Below, in pieces: positions 24,942 to 33,446 of a stretch of DNA of 52,881 bases; the stretch's first letter is position 1; every line of letters starts with the position of its first letter. The notes below the pieces were generated by a model. The model saw only the letters and a program-made list of their open reading frames with translations, made no database searches and was not told the DNA's origin. The DNA is from Arthrobacter sp. AL12. Its GTDB lineage: Bacteria; Actinomycetota; Actinomycetes; Actinomycetales; Micrococcaceae. A program made the position numbers and the translations under genes. The stretch covers positions 1 to 52,881 of the forward strand of contig NZ_JASBQY010000022.1 of NCBI RefSeq assembly GCF_029960645.1, written 5' to 3'.

Positions 24942-26261
24942 ATGCACCTCACCGAACGTGACATGGCTCACATCCCGGGAAAAGTCCTCACCCTGAAAAG
25001 CCCCGCCATTGAGGAAGTCCCGGCCCAGCGCCTTCCCGCAGTTGTGGCGGCGGTGTCCGCAATGCTCGGTGAGATCGAGACCAACGGAATGGACGCCGTC
25101 GTCAAGTACGCCCAGGAGCTGGACGGCTGGCAGGGCGGGAGCCTGGAGATCAGCCAGAAGGAACTGGCAAAGACCGGCGAAACCCTCTCCCCGGAACTGC
25201 GGGAGGCATTGATGGCCAGTGCCGAGCGGACCAGGCTGTTCGCCGTCGAGCAGCGCGAACACCTCACTGATTTCGAAGTTGAACTCATCCCGGGCGTCTT
25301 TACGGGACAAAAGTATGTTCCCGTGGCACGCGTCGGAGCTTATCTTCCATCCGGCCGTTTTCCGATTCTTGCCAGCGCTTTCATGACGGTGGGGGTCGCC
25401 AAGACCGCGGGCGTCCGCAACGTCCTGGCCTGCACTCCGCCAACCGGTTCGGGCGGTGGCAACCCCGCCGTGCTGTACGCCGCGTACCTGTCCGGCGTTG
25501 ACAGGGCGTTCGCCCTCGGCGGGGTGCAGGCGATGGCCGCCATGGCCTTCGGGCTGCTGGGGGAGCAGCCGGCCGACATCCTGGTCGGGGCAGGAAACGC
25601 CTACGTCACAGAGGCCAAACGGCAACTCTTTGGACGTGCCGGCATAGACCTTCTGGCTGGCCCGTCCGAGGTCGCCGTGATCGCCGACGAATCCGCCGAC
25701 GCCGAACTCGTGGCCGCTGATCTCCTCGGCCAGGCCGAGCACGGCCCGCAGTCGCCGGCGTCCCTGGTAACCACCTCCCGCGAGCTGGGGGAAGAGGTCA
25801 TCCGGCACATCAACAAGCAGCTGCGGACGCTGGCCACCCGGGACATCGCCGGCCCGGCCTGGCGGGACTACGGCACCGTCTACGTTGCGGAGGACCGCGA
25901 AACGGCGGTACGGATCATGGACTTGCTGGCCCCGGAACATTTGGAAATCCAGACTTCGGACGACTCCTACTTCCACGAGAATTTGCAGAACTACGGCTCC
26001 ATCTTCCTGGGACCGTGGTCAACGGTGGCCTACTCCGACAAGGGCTCCTCCGGCACGAACCATGTGCTGCCCACCGGAGGGGGCGCCCGCTCATCGGCGG
26101 GGCTCTCCGTCTCCCGGTTCCTCAAACCGCTCACCTTCCAGCGCGTCGAAAAGAGTGCAACTCCGCGTCTGGCGAATTACGTCTCCACGATCTCCGAGAC
26201 CGAAGGAATGGCCGCCCATAAGGCCACCGCCACCCTGCGGCTCGACCGCTTCAACCGATAG
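24942..26261 (+). CDS. Histidinol dehydrogenase-family enzyme (non-biosynthetic type)
   Basis: A protein of about 439 residues with histidinol-dehydrogenase blocks: VARVGAYLPSGRFP, LGGVQAMAAMAFGLL, ILVGAGNAYVTEAKRQLFG, IDLLAGPSEVAVIAD, LLGQAEHGPQSPASLVTT (zinc-site Gln/His), APEHLEIQT and SSGTNHVLPTGGGARSSAGL. These enzymes oxidise an alcohol to an acid in two NAD-dependent steps. The neighbours are an amino-acid-type ABC importer and a LysR regulator, not his genes. It therefore probably belongs to the catabolic subgroup that includes sulfopropanediol dehydrogenase HpsN. The substrate is unknown. ATG 24942 is chosen; ATG 24963 is also possible and neither has a clear ribosome site. Confidence 0.85.
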   Translation: MHLTERDMAHIPGKVLTLKSPAIEEVPAQRLPAVVAAVSAMLGEIETNGMDAVVKYAQELDGWQGGSLEISQKELAKTGETLSPELREALMASAERTRLFAVEQREHLTDFEVELIPGVFTGQKYVPVARVGAYLPSGRFPILASAFMTVGVAKTAGVRNVLACTPPTGSGGGNPAVLYAAYLSGVDRAFALGGVQAMAAMAFGLLGEQPADILVGAGNAYVTEAKRQLFGRAGIDLLAGPSEVAVIADESADAELVAADLLGQAEHGPQSPASLVTTSRELGEEVIRHINKQLRTLATRDIAGPAWRDYGTVYVAEDRETAVRIMDLLAPEHLEIQTSDDSYFHENLQNYGSIFLGPWSTVAYSDKGSSGTNHVLPTGGGARSSAGLSVSRFLKPLTFQRVEKSATPRLANYVSTISETEGMAAHKATATLRLDRFNR

Positions 26262-26287
26262 AAATCCATCCCTAGAAAAGGCACCTC

Positions 26288-27100
26288 ATGTTGAAAACAA
26301 GAATCCTCCGCAAGCGTTTCGCTGCATTGGTGCCCATGGGCGTTGCCGTGGCCCTCGCCATGACAGCCTGTGGCTCAGGGGGCGGCGGCACCGGCACCGG
26401 TGGCGGAGAGCAAAAGACGATCACCATCGCAACTTCCAACGATGCCCCCTTCTCCTTTACCGACCAGGCCACCGGCGAGCTCAAGGGCATCGACGGGGAG
26501 ATGATTAACGCCATCGCCGAGGCGAAGGGCTGGAAGGTCAAGGTCTTCACCTCCGAGTTCGCGACCCTGATCGCGGCGCTCAACGCCAAGAAGGCGGACG
26601 CGATCGTGGATGCCATGTACATCACCGATGACCGGAAGAAGCAGATCAACTTCACCGACCCCTGGTACACCGAAGGCGAAGCGATGGTGGTTCCGGCGGA
26701 TTCAACGCTGGCATCGCGCGACGACGTAAAAGGCAAGGTTCTCGGCGCGCAGACCGGCACGGTGTTCAAGGATCTCGTCGACAGCCTTGGCGGCAGCGAG
26801 GTCAAGCTGTTCGACTCCCAGGCCGCCCTGCTCGCGGCCGTGGAAAACAAGCAGGTTGATGCGGTCTTCACCGACAGCGCCGTGATCGGCTACAGCCTGG
26901 TCCAAAAGCCGAACCCCAAGCTGAAGCTCGTCTCACCCTACGAGCCTTTCTACCCGGGCATCATTGGAGCCGGCGTGCGCAAGGACGATACGCAGCTGCT
27001 GCAGGACCTGAACTCCGGGCTGGCGGACCTGAAGAAGACACCCAAGTACCTCGAGATCCTGAAGAAGTACGGGCTCGGCGAAGCCAACATGGCTGAATAG
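26288..27100 (+). CDS. ABC transporter substrate-binding lipoprotein (polar amino acid type)
   Basis: A 270-residue family-3 solute-binding protein with a lipoprotein signal (basic start, hydrophobic core, lipobox LAMTAC with C28) and a Gly/Thr-rich tether. The binding fold shows TITIATSNDAPFSFTD, GIDGEMINAIAEAKGW, IVDAMYITDDRKKQINFTDP and VLGAQTGTVFKDLVD. It delivers the ligand to the permease encoded next. The ATG at 26288 follows AGAAAAGG. It is 26 bp behind the HisD-like gene and most likely shares its promoter. Confidence 0.93.
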   Translation: MLKTRILRKRFAALVPMGVAVALAMTACGSGGGGTGTGGGEQKTITIATSNDAPFSFTDQATGELKGIDGEMINAIAEAKGWKVKVFTSEFATLIAALNAKKADAIVDAMYITDDRKKQINFTDPWYTEGEAMVVPADSTLASRDDVKGKVLGAQTGTVFKDLVDSLGGSEVKLFDSQAALLAAVENKQVDAVFTDSAVIGYSLVQKPNPKLKLVSPYEPFYPGIIGAGVRKDDTQLLQDLNSGLADLKKTPKYLEILKKYGLGEANMAE

Positions 27101-27113
27101 GTTCCAGATTCCT

Positions 27114-27157
27114 GCGGGGCCGGCAGGCCGCGCGACCGCACTGCCTGCCGGCCCCGC
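27114..27157 (+). terminator. Strong intercistronic hairpin after the binding-protein gene
   Basis: A perfect 14-bp stem (GCGGGGCCGGCAGG with CCTGCCGGCCCCGC) and a 16-base loop lie in the 81-bp gap between the binding-protein and permease genes. There is no U tract, so it is more likely a partial terminator or 3' mRNA stabiliser that yields more binding protein than permease. Confidence 0.7.
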
Positions 27158-27181
27158 CCGACCCTCACTTAGGGATTCTCA

Positions 27182-27835
27182 GTGGACTTTATCCAAAACA
27201 CCCTGGCCGTGTTCCCGGCGCTCCTGCAGGCCGTACCCGTCGTCGTCCAACTGGCGCTCGGCGCCATGGCAATTGCCCTCGTGTTGGGGCTGCTGGTTGC
27301 GCTGGCGCGCATCTCCTCGATCAAAATCCTCCGGGGCATCGCCACGTTATATCTGGAGGTCATCCGCGGCACTCCGCTGCTGGTGCAGCTGGTCTACATC
27401 TTCTTCGTGCTCCCCAGCATCGGTATCAGCATCGAACCTGTCCCGGCCGGCATCCTGGGCCTGGGCCTGAACTACGCCGCCTACCTGTCCGAGGTCTTCC
27501 GCTCCGCAATCCTCTCCGTGGAGCACGGCCAGACCGAAGCCGCGTTGTCCCTGGGCTACACGCCCAGCAAGACCCTGTGGAAGGTGGTTATTCCCCAGTC
27601 CTTCGTGGTTTCCATGGGGCCGATCGGCAACTACTTCATCGCCATGATCAAGGACACGGCACTGACTTCCGTGATTGCCGTGACCGAGATCCTGAAGACT
27701 GCCAACATCCTCAACAGCCAGACATTCCAGACCACCGCGATCTATACCGCAGCGGCTATTCTCTATCTGATCATCAGCCTCCCACTCTCGCGCGTTGTGG
27801 TTGTGCTTGAACGAAAGGCACGGGCCAGTGGCTGA
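27182..27835 (+). CDS. ABC transporter permease (polar amino acid type, HisMQ family)
   Basis: A 217-residue membrane protein with about five hydrophobic helices. It has the permease signature of the family: YLEVIRGTPLLVQLVYIFFV and EAALSLGYTPSKTLWKVVIPQ, the loop that docks the ATPase (EAA motif). The GTG at 27182 has AGGG upstream. It overlaps the ATPase gene by 8 bp. A single permease implies a homodimeric channel. Confidence 0.93.
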   Translation: MDFIQNTLAVFPALLQAVPVVVQLALGAMAIALVLGLLVALARISSIKILRGIATLYLEVIRGTPLLVQLVYIFFVLPSIGISIEPVPAGILGLGLNYAAYLSEVFRSAILSVEHGQTEAALSLGYTPSKTLWKVVIPQSFVVSMGPIGNYFIAMIKDTALTSVIAVTEILKTANILNSQTFQTTAIYTAAAILYLIISLPLSRVVVVLERKARASG

Positions 27836-28664
27836 CGAGACCATTATTGACGTCCGCGACGTACACAAAACCTTCGTCTCCGACACGAAGCCGACCCTGG
27901 GGCAGAGGCTTACCGGCAAGCCGCACGTGCAGAAGAGGGTGGAAGTGCTCAAAGGCGTGGACCTGGTGGTCCACCGCGGCGAAACCATTGCCATCCTGGG
28001 CTCCAGTGGGTCCGGCAAAAGCACCCTGCTGCGCTGCATCAACAAGCTGGAGACCATCGATGCCGGGCGCATCTACGTCAACGGCCACCTGATCGGCTAC
28101 GAGGAACGCGACGGGGAACTGATCGCTGAGAAAGCGTCCGTCACTGCCCAGAAACGGACCGATATTGGCTTCGTCTTCCAGCACTTCAATCTGTTCCTGA
28201 ACAAGACGGCGCTGGGGAACGTTATGGCGCCGCTGCGCGACGTCAAGAAGCTGTCCGCGGCCGAAGCCAGGGATGTCGCCTTGCCCAACCTCGAAATGGT
28301 GGGGCTGGGGGACAAAATCGACAATTACCCCAGCAAGCTCTCCGGAGGCCAGAAACAGCGGGTGGCCATCGCCAGGGCGCTGGCCATGAACCCCAGTGTC
28401 ATGCTCTTCGATGAGCCGACGTCGGCATTGGATCCGGAGCTTGTGGGCGAGGTCCTCGCGGTCATCAAGAAAATTGCCCAGCAGGGAACCACCATGGTGA
28501 TCGTGACCCACGAGATGCAGTTCGCCCGGGACATCGCAGACCGCATCGTCGTCATGGACCAGGGGGTGATTGTGGAAGAGGGGCCGCCCAGCCGGATTTT
28601 CACTGCACCGCAGCATCCGAAGACGCGGGCGCTGCTGAGCCGCTCGGGTATCCTGCCGGCGTAG
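27828..28664 (+). CDS. ABC transporter ATP-binding protein (polar amino acid type)
   Basis: A 278-residue ATPase with Walker A GSSGSGKST, Q-loop VFQHFNLF, signature LSGGQKQR, Walker B VMLFDEPTSALD and switch VTHEM. An extra segment (PTLGQRLTGKPHVQKRV) lies between the first two strands. The start is the GTG at 27828 (VADETIIDVRDVHKTF), overlapping the permease stop. It completes the three-part importer and is the last gene of the operon. Confidence 0.93.
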   Translation: MADETIIDVRDVHKTFVSDTKPTLGQRLTGKPHVQKRVEVLKGVDLVVHRGETIAILGSSGSGKSTLLRCINKLETIDAGRIYVNGHLIGYEERDGELIAEKASVTAQKRTDIGFVFQHFNLFLNKTALGNVMAPLRDVKKLSAAEARDVALPNLEMVGLGDKIDNYPSKLSGGQKQRVAIARALAMNPSVMLFDEPTSALDPELVGEVLAVIKKIAQQGTTMVIVTHEMQFARDIADRIVVMDQGVIVEEGPPSRIFTAPQHPKTRALLSRSGILPA

Positions 28665-28719
28665 ATGTCCTGATTGGCGGGCGCTTAGAGGCCTGAGCGC
28701 CCGGGCGCCCCACCCGCCC

Positions 28720-28733
28720 TAGGATGAAGGGGA
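28720..28733 (+). promoter_or_regulatory. -10 box TAGGAT placed for leaderless transcription
   Basis: TAGGAT at 28720-28725 is followed by seven bases and the ATG at 28733. The transcript would start at that codon. An ATG at 28724 overlaps the -10 box and is therefore unlikely to be the start. Confidence 0.5.
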
Positions 28734-29947
28734 TGAGCACCACACAGACCGCGCCGTTCAGCCTCCGCAGCATCGCCGTCCCCGCGTTCGGGCCGGCGCT
28801 GCTGTTCAGCATCGGCGAGGGCGCCATCCTGCCCGTGGTGGCATTGTCCGCCCGCGGCCTCGGCGCCTCGGTGGCCGTCGCCGCGCTGGTGGTCACGCTG
28901 ATCGGCCTGGGCTCCTGGTTCTTCAACCTGCCCGCCTCGCTCATCACCCTGAAGTTCGGCGAACGCTGGGCGATCGTGGGCGCCGCGGCCGCCAGCGCCG
29001 TCGCCCTCGCCGCCGCAGCCCTGGCCCCCCTGCTGCCCAACGGGCTCTGGCTGCTCGCCGCCGCGATGCTCGTGGTCGGCATGGCCGCGAGCGTCTTTAG
29101 CCTGGCCCGGCAGAAGTACCTGACCGAGGCGGTGCCGGTGATCCTCCGGGCCCGGGCCCTGTCCACGCTCGGCGGCGTCAACCGGATCGGCATCTTCATC
29201 GGACCCTTCATCGGCGCCGCCGTGATGCAGTTCGCCGGCATCACCGGCGCCTACTGGGTGGGCGTCGTCGCCATGGCGGCCGCCGCAGCCCTGTCGGTGA
29301 CCATCCCTGACCTCGTGGCCAAGCCCGCCCCGGACGACGGCGTCCCGGTCCCGCAGGCGACGCTGCGCAGCGTCGCCGTCTCCCACGCCGGGGTGTTCCT
29401 GTCCGTGGGGATGGGGGTGCTGTTGCTCAGTGCGCTGCGCGCGTCCCGGCAGGTGGTGATCCCGCTCTGGGCCGAGCACCTCGGGATGGATGCGACGCAG
29501 GCCTCGCTGATCTACGGGCTCTCCGGGGCCATCGACATGCTGGTGTTCTACCCGGCCGGCAAGCTGATGGACCGCAAGGGCCGGCAGTGGGTGGCCATCC
29601 CCTCGACCCTGATCATGGGCACGGCCATGCTGCTGATCCCGCTCAGCACCGGCTTCGTGGGGCTGCTGCTCGCGGCGCTGCTGATCGGCTTCGGCAACGG
29701 CATCAGCTCGGGCCTGAACATGACCCTGGGCGCCGACTTCTCGCCCGACAACGGCCGGGGCCAGTTCCTGGGCATCTGGCGGTTCATGGCCGACGCCGGG
29801 GCCACCGGCGGCCCGGTGCTGCTCTCCGCCGTGACCGCCGTGGCCTCCCTCGGGGCGGGCGTGGCCGCCACCGGCGTGCTCGGCTTCGCCGCCGCCCTCG
29901 TCTTCGCCATCACCATCCCGCGGCTGAAGCACCGGCGCAACTACTGA
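28733..29947 (+). CDS. MFS transporter
   Basis: A protein of about 404 residues with 11-12 hydrophobic segments, cytoplasmic loops of the major facilitator superfamily (KLMDRKGRQW between helices 8 and 9; FSLARQKYLTEAVPVILRAR in the first half) and the motif NRIGIFIGPFIGAAV. No substrate-specific signature was recognised; drug or metabolite efflux is usual for this type. Its own leaderless promoter separates it from the ABC operon just upstream. Confidence 0.88.
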   Translation: MSTTQTAPFSLRSIAVPAFGPALLFSIGEGAILPVVALSARGLGASVAVAALVVTLIGLGSWFFNLPASLITLKFGERWAIVGAAAASAVALAAAALAPLLPNGLWLLAAAMLVVGMAASVFSLARQKYLTEAVPVILRARALSTLGGVNRIGIFIGPFIGAAVMQFAGITGAYWVGVVAMAAAAALSVTIPDLVAKPAPDDGVPVPQATLRSVAVSHAGVFLSVGMGVLLLSALRASRQVVIPLWAEHLGMDATQASLIYGLSGAIDMLVFYPAGKLMDRKGRQWVAIPSTLIMGTAMLLIPLSTGFVGLLLAALLIGFGNGISSGLNMTLGADFSPDNGRGQFLGIWRFMADAGATGGPVLLSAVTAVASLGAGVAATGVLGFAAALVFAITIPRLKHRRNY

Positions 29948-30080
29948 GGGGTCCGGTACCCGCCGTCCGATCCGCCTCACGACGCACGCCGCGTCCCGGT
30001 CCACGCCCCCGATCAGGCCCGGAGTGAGCGCGTACTGGAAGGGCGTGCCGTCGCAGGTGCCGCTGGCGGAACTGCCGCCG

Positions 30081-30117
30081 TCGAAATCCCCGCAATCGAA
30101 ATCCCCGCAGTCGAAAC
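30081..30117. repeat. Tandem 15-bp repeat in an otherwise empty spacer
   Basis: TCGAAATCCCCGCAA and TCGAAATCCCCGCAG stand in tandem, followed by a partial third copy (TCGAAAC). They lie in the 253-bp spacer between the MFS gene and the cupin-like gene. Short frames across it on the minus strand (IAGISTAA type) have no support as genes. Confidence 0.7.
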
Positions 30118-30188
30118 GTTGGGTGGCCGCTCAGGCAGATCCCGGCAGGACAGAAAACTGCTCTCTGGCGCTGTGCAGCGTGGCGGCG

Positions 30189-30201
30189 TAGATTCCGGCC
30201 A
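30189..30201 (+). promoter_or_regulatory. -10 box TAGATT placed for leaderless transcription
   Basis: TAGATT at 30189-30194 is followed by six bases and the ATG at 30201, with no Shine-Dalgarno sequence. Confidence 0.5.
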
Positions 30202-30551
30202 TGGCAAAGGACCCTGTTGAGACGAATCCGGAGCATTACCGGGTGGTATTTGAGAACGATCGGGTGCGTGTGCTCGAGTACACGGACAGCCCCGGTCACA
30301 TGACGACGGAGCACCATCATCCCGACAGTGTGATGATCACAGCCAGCGCCTTCCGGCGCCGGCTTTCCTCAAACGGGAAGACCGTTGAGGTGGAGTTGCC
30401 GACAGGCGTGGCCCGGTGGATGCCGGAGCAGGACCATTCCGGAGAGAATATCGGAGAGACGGACACCCACACGTTTTTTGTTGAGCTTAAGGAAGACGCT
30501 CCCGGTTCGTCCCGCGAACCCGTTGTTCATTTGGGGCCCGACGAACCCTAG
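30201..30551 (+). CDS. Small cupin-like protein
   Basis: A 116-residue protein resembling a single-domain cupin: YRVVFENDRVRVLEYTD, then HMTTEHHHPDSVMITASAF (His-rich metal-site region), VELPTGVARWMPEQDHSG and ETDTHTFFVELKE (late His). The spacing GH..EHHH...H fits a metal-binding cupin core. The substrate is unknown. Its TAG stop overlaps the stop of the convergent aminotransferase gene in CTAG. Confidence 0.75.
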   Translation: MAKDPVETNPEHYRVVFENDRVRVLEYTDSPGHMTTEHHHPDSVMITASAFRRRLSSNGKTVEVELPTGVARWMPEQDHSGENIGETDTHTFFVELKEDAPGSSREPVVHLGPDEP

Positions 30552-31774
30552 AACACGCCGCCCGAGCGTTCGATTGCCGCGGCGAAGACCGGCAGCGCCC
30601 GCTGGAGCATGTCCTCGGAAGCGGTGAGGGAGATCCGGAAATAGCCCGGCGTCTCGAACAGGGTGCCCGGCAGCACAAACACGTCCTGGTCCGCGAGGGC
30701 GGCGGTGAACTGCTCGTCGTCGTCGGCCGGGGTGCGGACGAACAGGTAGAACGCCCCCTCCGGCCGTGTCACCTGGTACCCCATGCCGGTCAGCGCCTCC
30801 ACCATCAGGTCGCGTTTGCGCTGCAGCTGCCCGACGTCGATCGAGAACTGCTCCAGCCGCGGCAGCGCATACTGCAGCAGGGCGTTGGGGTAGATCCAGC
30901 CCAGCGCCATCTGCAGGGCGCTGATCGCCTCCCGCAGCGGGCCGCGGTCCGGCATGGTGGGCGGCAGCGCCAGGTAGCCGATCCGCTGCCCGGGCGCGAG
31001 ATGGGTCTTGCCGTACGAGTAGGCCAGAAGCGTGTACGGATAGTATTCCGCGGGGCTGTGGAACCGGGCGCCGTCGTACACGATCCGGTTGTACGGCTCG
31101 TCGGAGAGCAGGTAGACCCGCCGCCCGTTGCTGCGCGAGGCACCCTCCAGCATGGCCGCCAGGTCCTTCAGCAGTGCGGGCGGGTAGATCCGGCCGGTCG
31201 GATTGTTGGGCGTGTTGACGATCACCACCCGGGTCCGCGGGGTGATGGCCGCCCCCAGTGCCGCCAGGTCGACGTCGAACGTCTCCGCGTCGCAGCGGAT
31301 CTTGACCGGCACCAGCCCGGCCTCGAGCACCAGCGGCTCGTAGAAGAACCACGGCGGGAGGGTGAAGATGACCTCGTCGCCGGGGTCGGCGACGGCCTTC
31401 AGCGCCAGCGGAATCGCGGTGAAGCCGCCCGTGGTGAGGTGGATGTCCGCCGGCTCGAAGGGCATCCCGAGCAGGCGCTGCAGGGACGCCGCCGCCGCGG
31501 CCTGCGCCTCCGGTTCGTTGGTCTTGTAGGCGAACCAGCGCTCGTTCCGGGGCGTCAGCGCGTCCGCGAGGGCCTCGACGTAGGCGGCCTGGGGCATCTG
31601 GTGCGGGTTGCCCAGGGCGAGGTCGCAGATCCCCGGCACGTGCTGGCGCCGGGCGTAGACGGAGTCGCGGAGGAAGGTGTTGATCCGCTGCTGCGACGGG
31701 ACGAACGCGAGGGTGGCGGCGCGCCGTGAAACGTTCGATGAAGCGCTCCGTGAAACCGGAGAATCAGTGCTCAT
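30548..31774 (-). CDS. Class I/II PLP-dependent aminotransferase
   Basis: A 408-residue fold-type I aminotransferase. LTTGGFTAIPLAL forms the cofactor phosphate loop, NTPNNPTGRIYP the substrate-binding Asn, LLSDEPYNRIVYDGARFHS the Asp that pairs with the pyridine nitrogen, YSYGKTHLAPGQRIGYLA the Schiff-base lysine, and YFRISLTAS the Arg for the carboxylate. The ATG at 31774 follows GAGGGAC. Substrate not determinable; the family covers aspartate, aromatic and other amino acids. Confidence 0.92.
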   Translation of the reverse strand: MSTDSPVSRSASSNVSRRAATLAFVPSQQRINTFLRDSVYARRQHVPGICDLALGNPHQMPQAAYVEALADALTPRNERWFAYKTNEPEAQAAAAASLQRLLGMPFEPADIHLTTGGFTAIPLALKAVADPGDEVIFTLPPWFFYEPLVLEAGLVPVKIRCDAETFDVDLAALGAAITPRTRVVIVNTPNNPTGRIYPPALLKDLAAMLEGASRSNGRRVYLLSDEPYNRIVYDGARFHSPAEYYPYTLLAYSYGKTHLAPGQRIGYLALPPTMPDRGPLREAISALQMALGWIYPNALLQYALPRLEQFSIDVGQLQRKRDLMVEALTGMGYQVTRPEGAFYLFVRTPADDDEQFTAALADQDVFVLPGTLFETPGYFRISLTASEDMLQRALPVFAAAIERSGGVF

Positions 31775-32046
31775 GACAGTCCCTCGAGACGTGGCGGCGT
31801 GGCGTTCTGGACGGATGGGCCAACGCGCTGCTGGGCCAGTGGCTGGGCGGGACTAATTCTGGCCCCCGGCGGGCCGGATGTAAACGGGGTTTGGGTTGGC
31901 GTGATTTGTGCGCGGCCCTCAGGTAGCGACCGCTGAATCCGAGAAGGTCCGGGGGCGCTTTGCCCTCTGACTTTCGACTGTGGGATCCCTTCGGCTCCCT
32001 CACTATGCTGTAGACGACAGAACCGAGAGCGCGAGGAAGGCCCGAC

Positions 32047-32469
32047 ATGGCGCAAGGCACGAAGGAAGACCCCTGGAACCTGCTGACCCCTCCCGGGACG
32101 TCCGAGTACAGCGTGTACCGCGACGAGGAGGCCGACCCGCCAGCGCTCGTGTGCCAGGTCGGATCCACCACGCTGAAGTACCACCTCCGCGCCGTCGAGG
32201 ACCTGCACCAGTGGCTCCTGGAACAGGGCGGCTGGGTGCCTCTTGGCGCCGCCGACGAGAAGAAGCCCGCCGCCGAGGGCACCGTGGAGGCCTGGGGGAG
32301 GGACCCCTCGAACCCGGTCCACGGCTGGTACGGGCTCCGCAGCGGCTACCGGGGCCGGTTCGGGATGTACCTGCCGCCGCTGCTGGAGGCGCTGGGCCTG
32401 GCCGAACTCACCCACGAGAAGCGGAACAACAGCATCCGCGCGATCAGCACCGCTGACGCCGCCGAGTAG
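32047..32469 (+). CDS. Conserved hypothetical protein (140 aa)
   Basis: A soluble, acidic 140-residue protein beginning MAQGTKEDPWNLLTPPGTSE. It contains LVCQVGSTTLKYHLRAVEDL, a Trp/Gly-rich middle (WLLEQGGWVPLGAADEKKPA) and NPVHGWYGLRSGYRGRFGMY. The even mix of conserved aromatic and glycine residues and a good GAGGAAGG ribosome site support a real gene. I do not recognise a characterised family. It stands alone between an aminotransferase and an SGNH hydrolase. Confidence 0.75.
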   Translation: MAQGTKEDPWNLLTPPGTSEYSVYRDEEADPPALVCQVGSTTLKYHLRAVEDLHQWLLEQGGWVPLGAADEKKPAAEGTVEAWGRDPSNPVHGWYGLRSGYRGRFGMYLPPLLEALGLAELTHEKRNNSIRAISTADAAE

Positions 32470-32631
32470 CAGCGGCCGCCGTCGGGCAGCCGCTGGAGGG
32501 CGCAGCGGGTGTCGCCCAGCGGGATCGCCGCGGCGAAGGTAGCCATGGTTTACGCGAGCCCACGCCATCCAAAAGGGCTGCCGCTCCGGCGGGTGACTCT
32601 GCAGGGCACCTAGTCCGTCTTACGAACGCCA

Positions 32632-32637
32632 TAGAAT
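32632..32637 (+). promoter_or_regulatory. -10 box TAGAAT for the SGNH hydrolase gene
   Basis: TAGAAT lies 34 bases before the ATG at 32671, which has its own GGTGGGAG ribosome site. A -35 box was not clear. Confidence 0.45.
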
Positions 32638-32670
32638 GAGCAGGTTGACTTAGGCGTAGGTGGGAGACGA

Positions 32671-33435
32671 ATGGCTGAGAAGCGTTTCAGGATGAGTAGC
32701 AACGCCTGGCAACTTGTCGGGCTGGCGGTGCTGGCTGTCATCACTTTCGGCGTCGTCGCGTTAGCCCTCGTCCCGCAGAGTGGACCGACGGCAGATACCC
32801 GCCCCGCCGCCACAGCGGCCGTGACGCCGACCGTGACTGAGCCTCCGGCCCCGAAACCCACCGTCGCCTTCATTGGTGACTCGTATTCGGCGGGGACGGG
32901 GGCCACGTTGCCGGAGAACCGCTGGACGTCCGTGCTGAGCCGGGACCGAGGCTGGACGGAAAGTAACTTTGCCCGCGGCGGTTCGGGGTACGTCACCTCT
33001 GTAAGCCGCAACGCGCGGGCCGCGTGCGGGCTCGACTACTGCGAGAGCTACCTGGAAATGGTCCCCCAAATCATTGCGGCGAAGCCTGACATGGTGATCG
33101 TTTCCGGCGGCAGCAATGACCGGGGTTTGTCCCGCCTGGTTGCGGCGAACGTGGAGAGTGTTTTCGCTGAGTTGCGCAAGGGCCTCCCGGATGCGGAGAT
33201 CATAGCTATCAATCCGATCTGGGTTGATGGGGAACGACCGTCCGGTGCGGGTGTGTTTGGCCAGGCCGTGGCTGATGCTGCGACGGCCGCGGGCTGCAAG
33301 TCCATTGACATCGGCCAGCCCTACCAGGGCAGGCCGGACCTCATTGCCGATGACGCAGCGCACCCCAATGACGCCGGTCACGCTGAACTTGCCGCCGTCA
33401 CCGCCGCGGCGCTGAAAGCTGCCGGAATAAGCTAG
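32671..33435 (+). CDS. Secreted or membrane-anchored SGNH/GDSL hydrolase
   Basis: A 254-residue protein with a membrane helix at residues 13-35 (AWQLVGLAVLAVITFGVVAL), a Pro/Thr-rich linker and an SGNH domain. The blocks are FIGDSYSAGTG (nucleophile Ser), FARGGSGY, VSGGSNDRG and AAHPNDAGHAEL (D..H), so the catalytic set is complete. Two cysteines (CGLDYC) may form a disulfide. Role inferred: deacetylation or ester hydrolysis of cell-surface glycans. Confidence 0.9.
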   Translation: MAEKRFRMSSNAWQLVGLAVLAVITFGVVALALVPQSGPTADTRPAATAAVTPTVTEPPAPKPTVAFIGDSYSAGTGATLPENRWTSVLSRDRGWTESNFARGGSGYVTSVSRNARAACGLDYCESYLEMVPQIIAAKPDMVIVSGGSNDRGLSRLVAANVESVFAELRKGLPDAEIIAINPIWVDGERPSGAGVFGQAVADAATAAGCKSIDIGQPYQGRPDLIADDAAHPNDAGHAELAAVTAAALKAAGIS

Positions 33436-33446
33436 GCCGTCTGACG

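Noticed and set aside
28685..30004. A 439-codon minus-strand open frame rich in Asp, Gly and His
   Set aside because: It is the complement of the MFS transporter gene, which has membrane helices and a promoter.
30013..30207. A 64-codon minus-strand gene over the 15-bp tandem repeat
   Set aside because: It has no ribosome site, its composition follows the repeat, and its start overlaps the cupin-like promoter and start codon.
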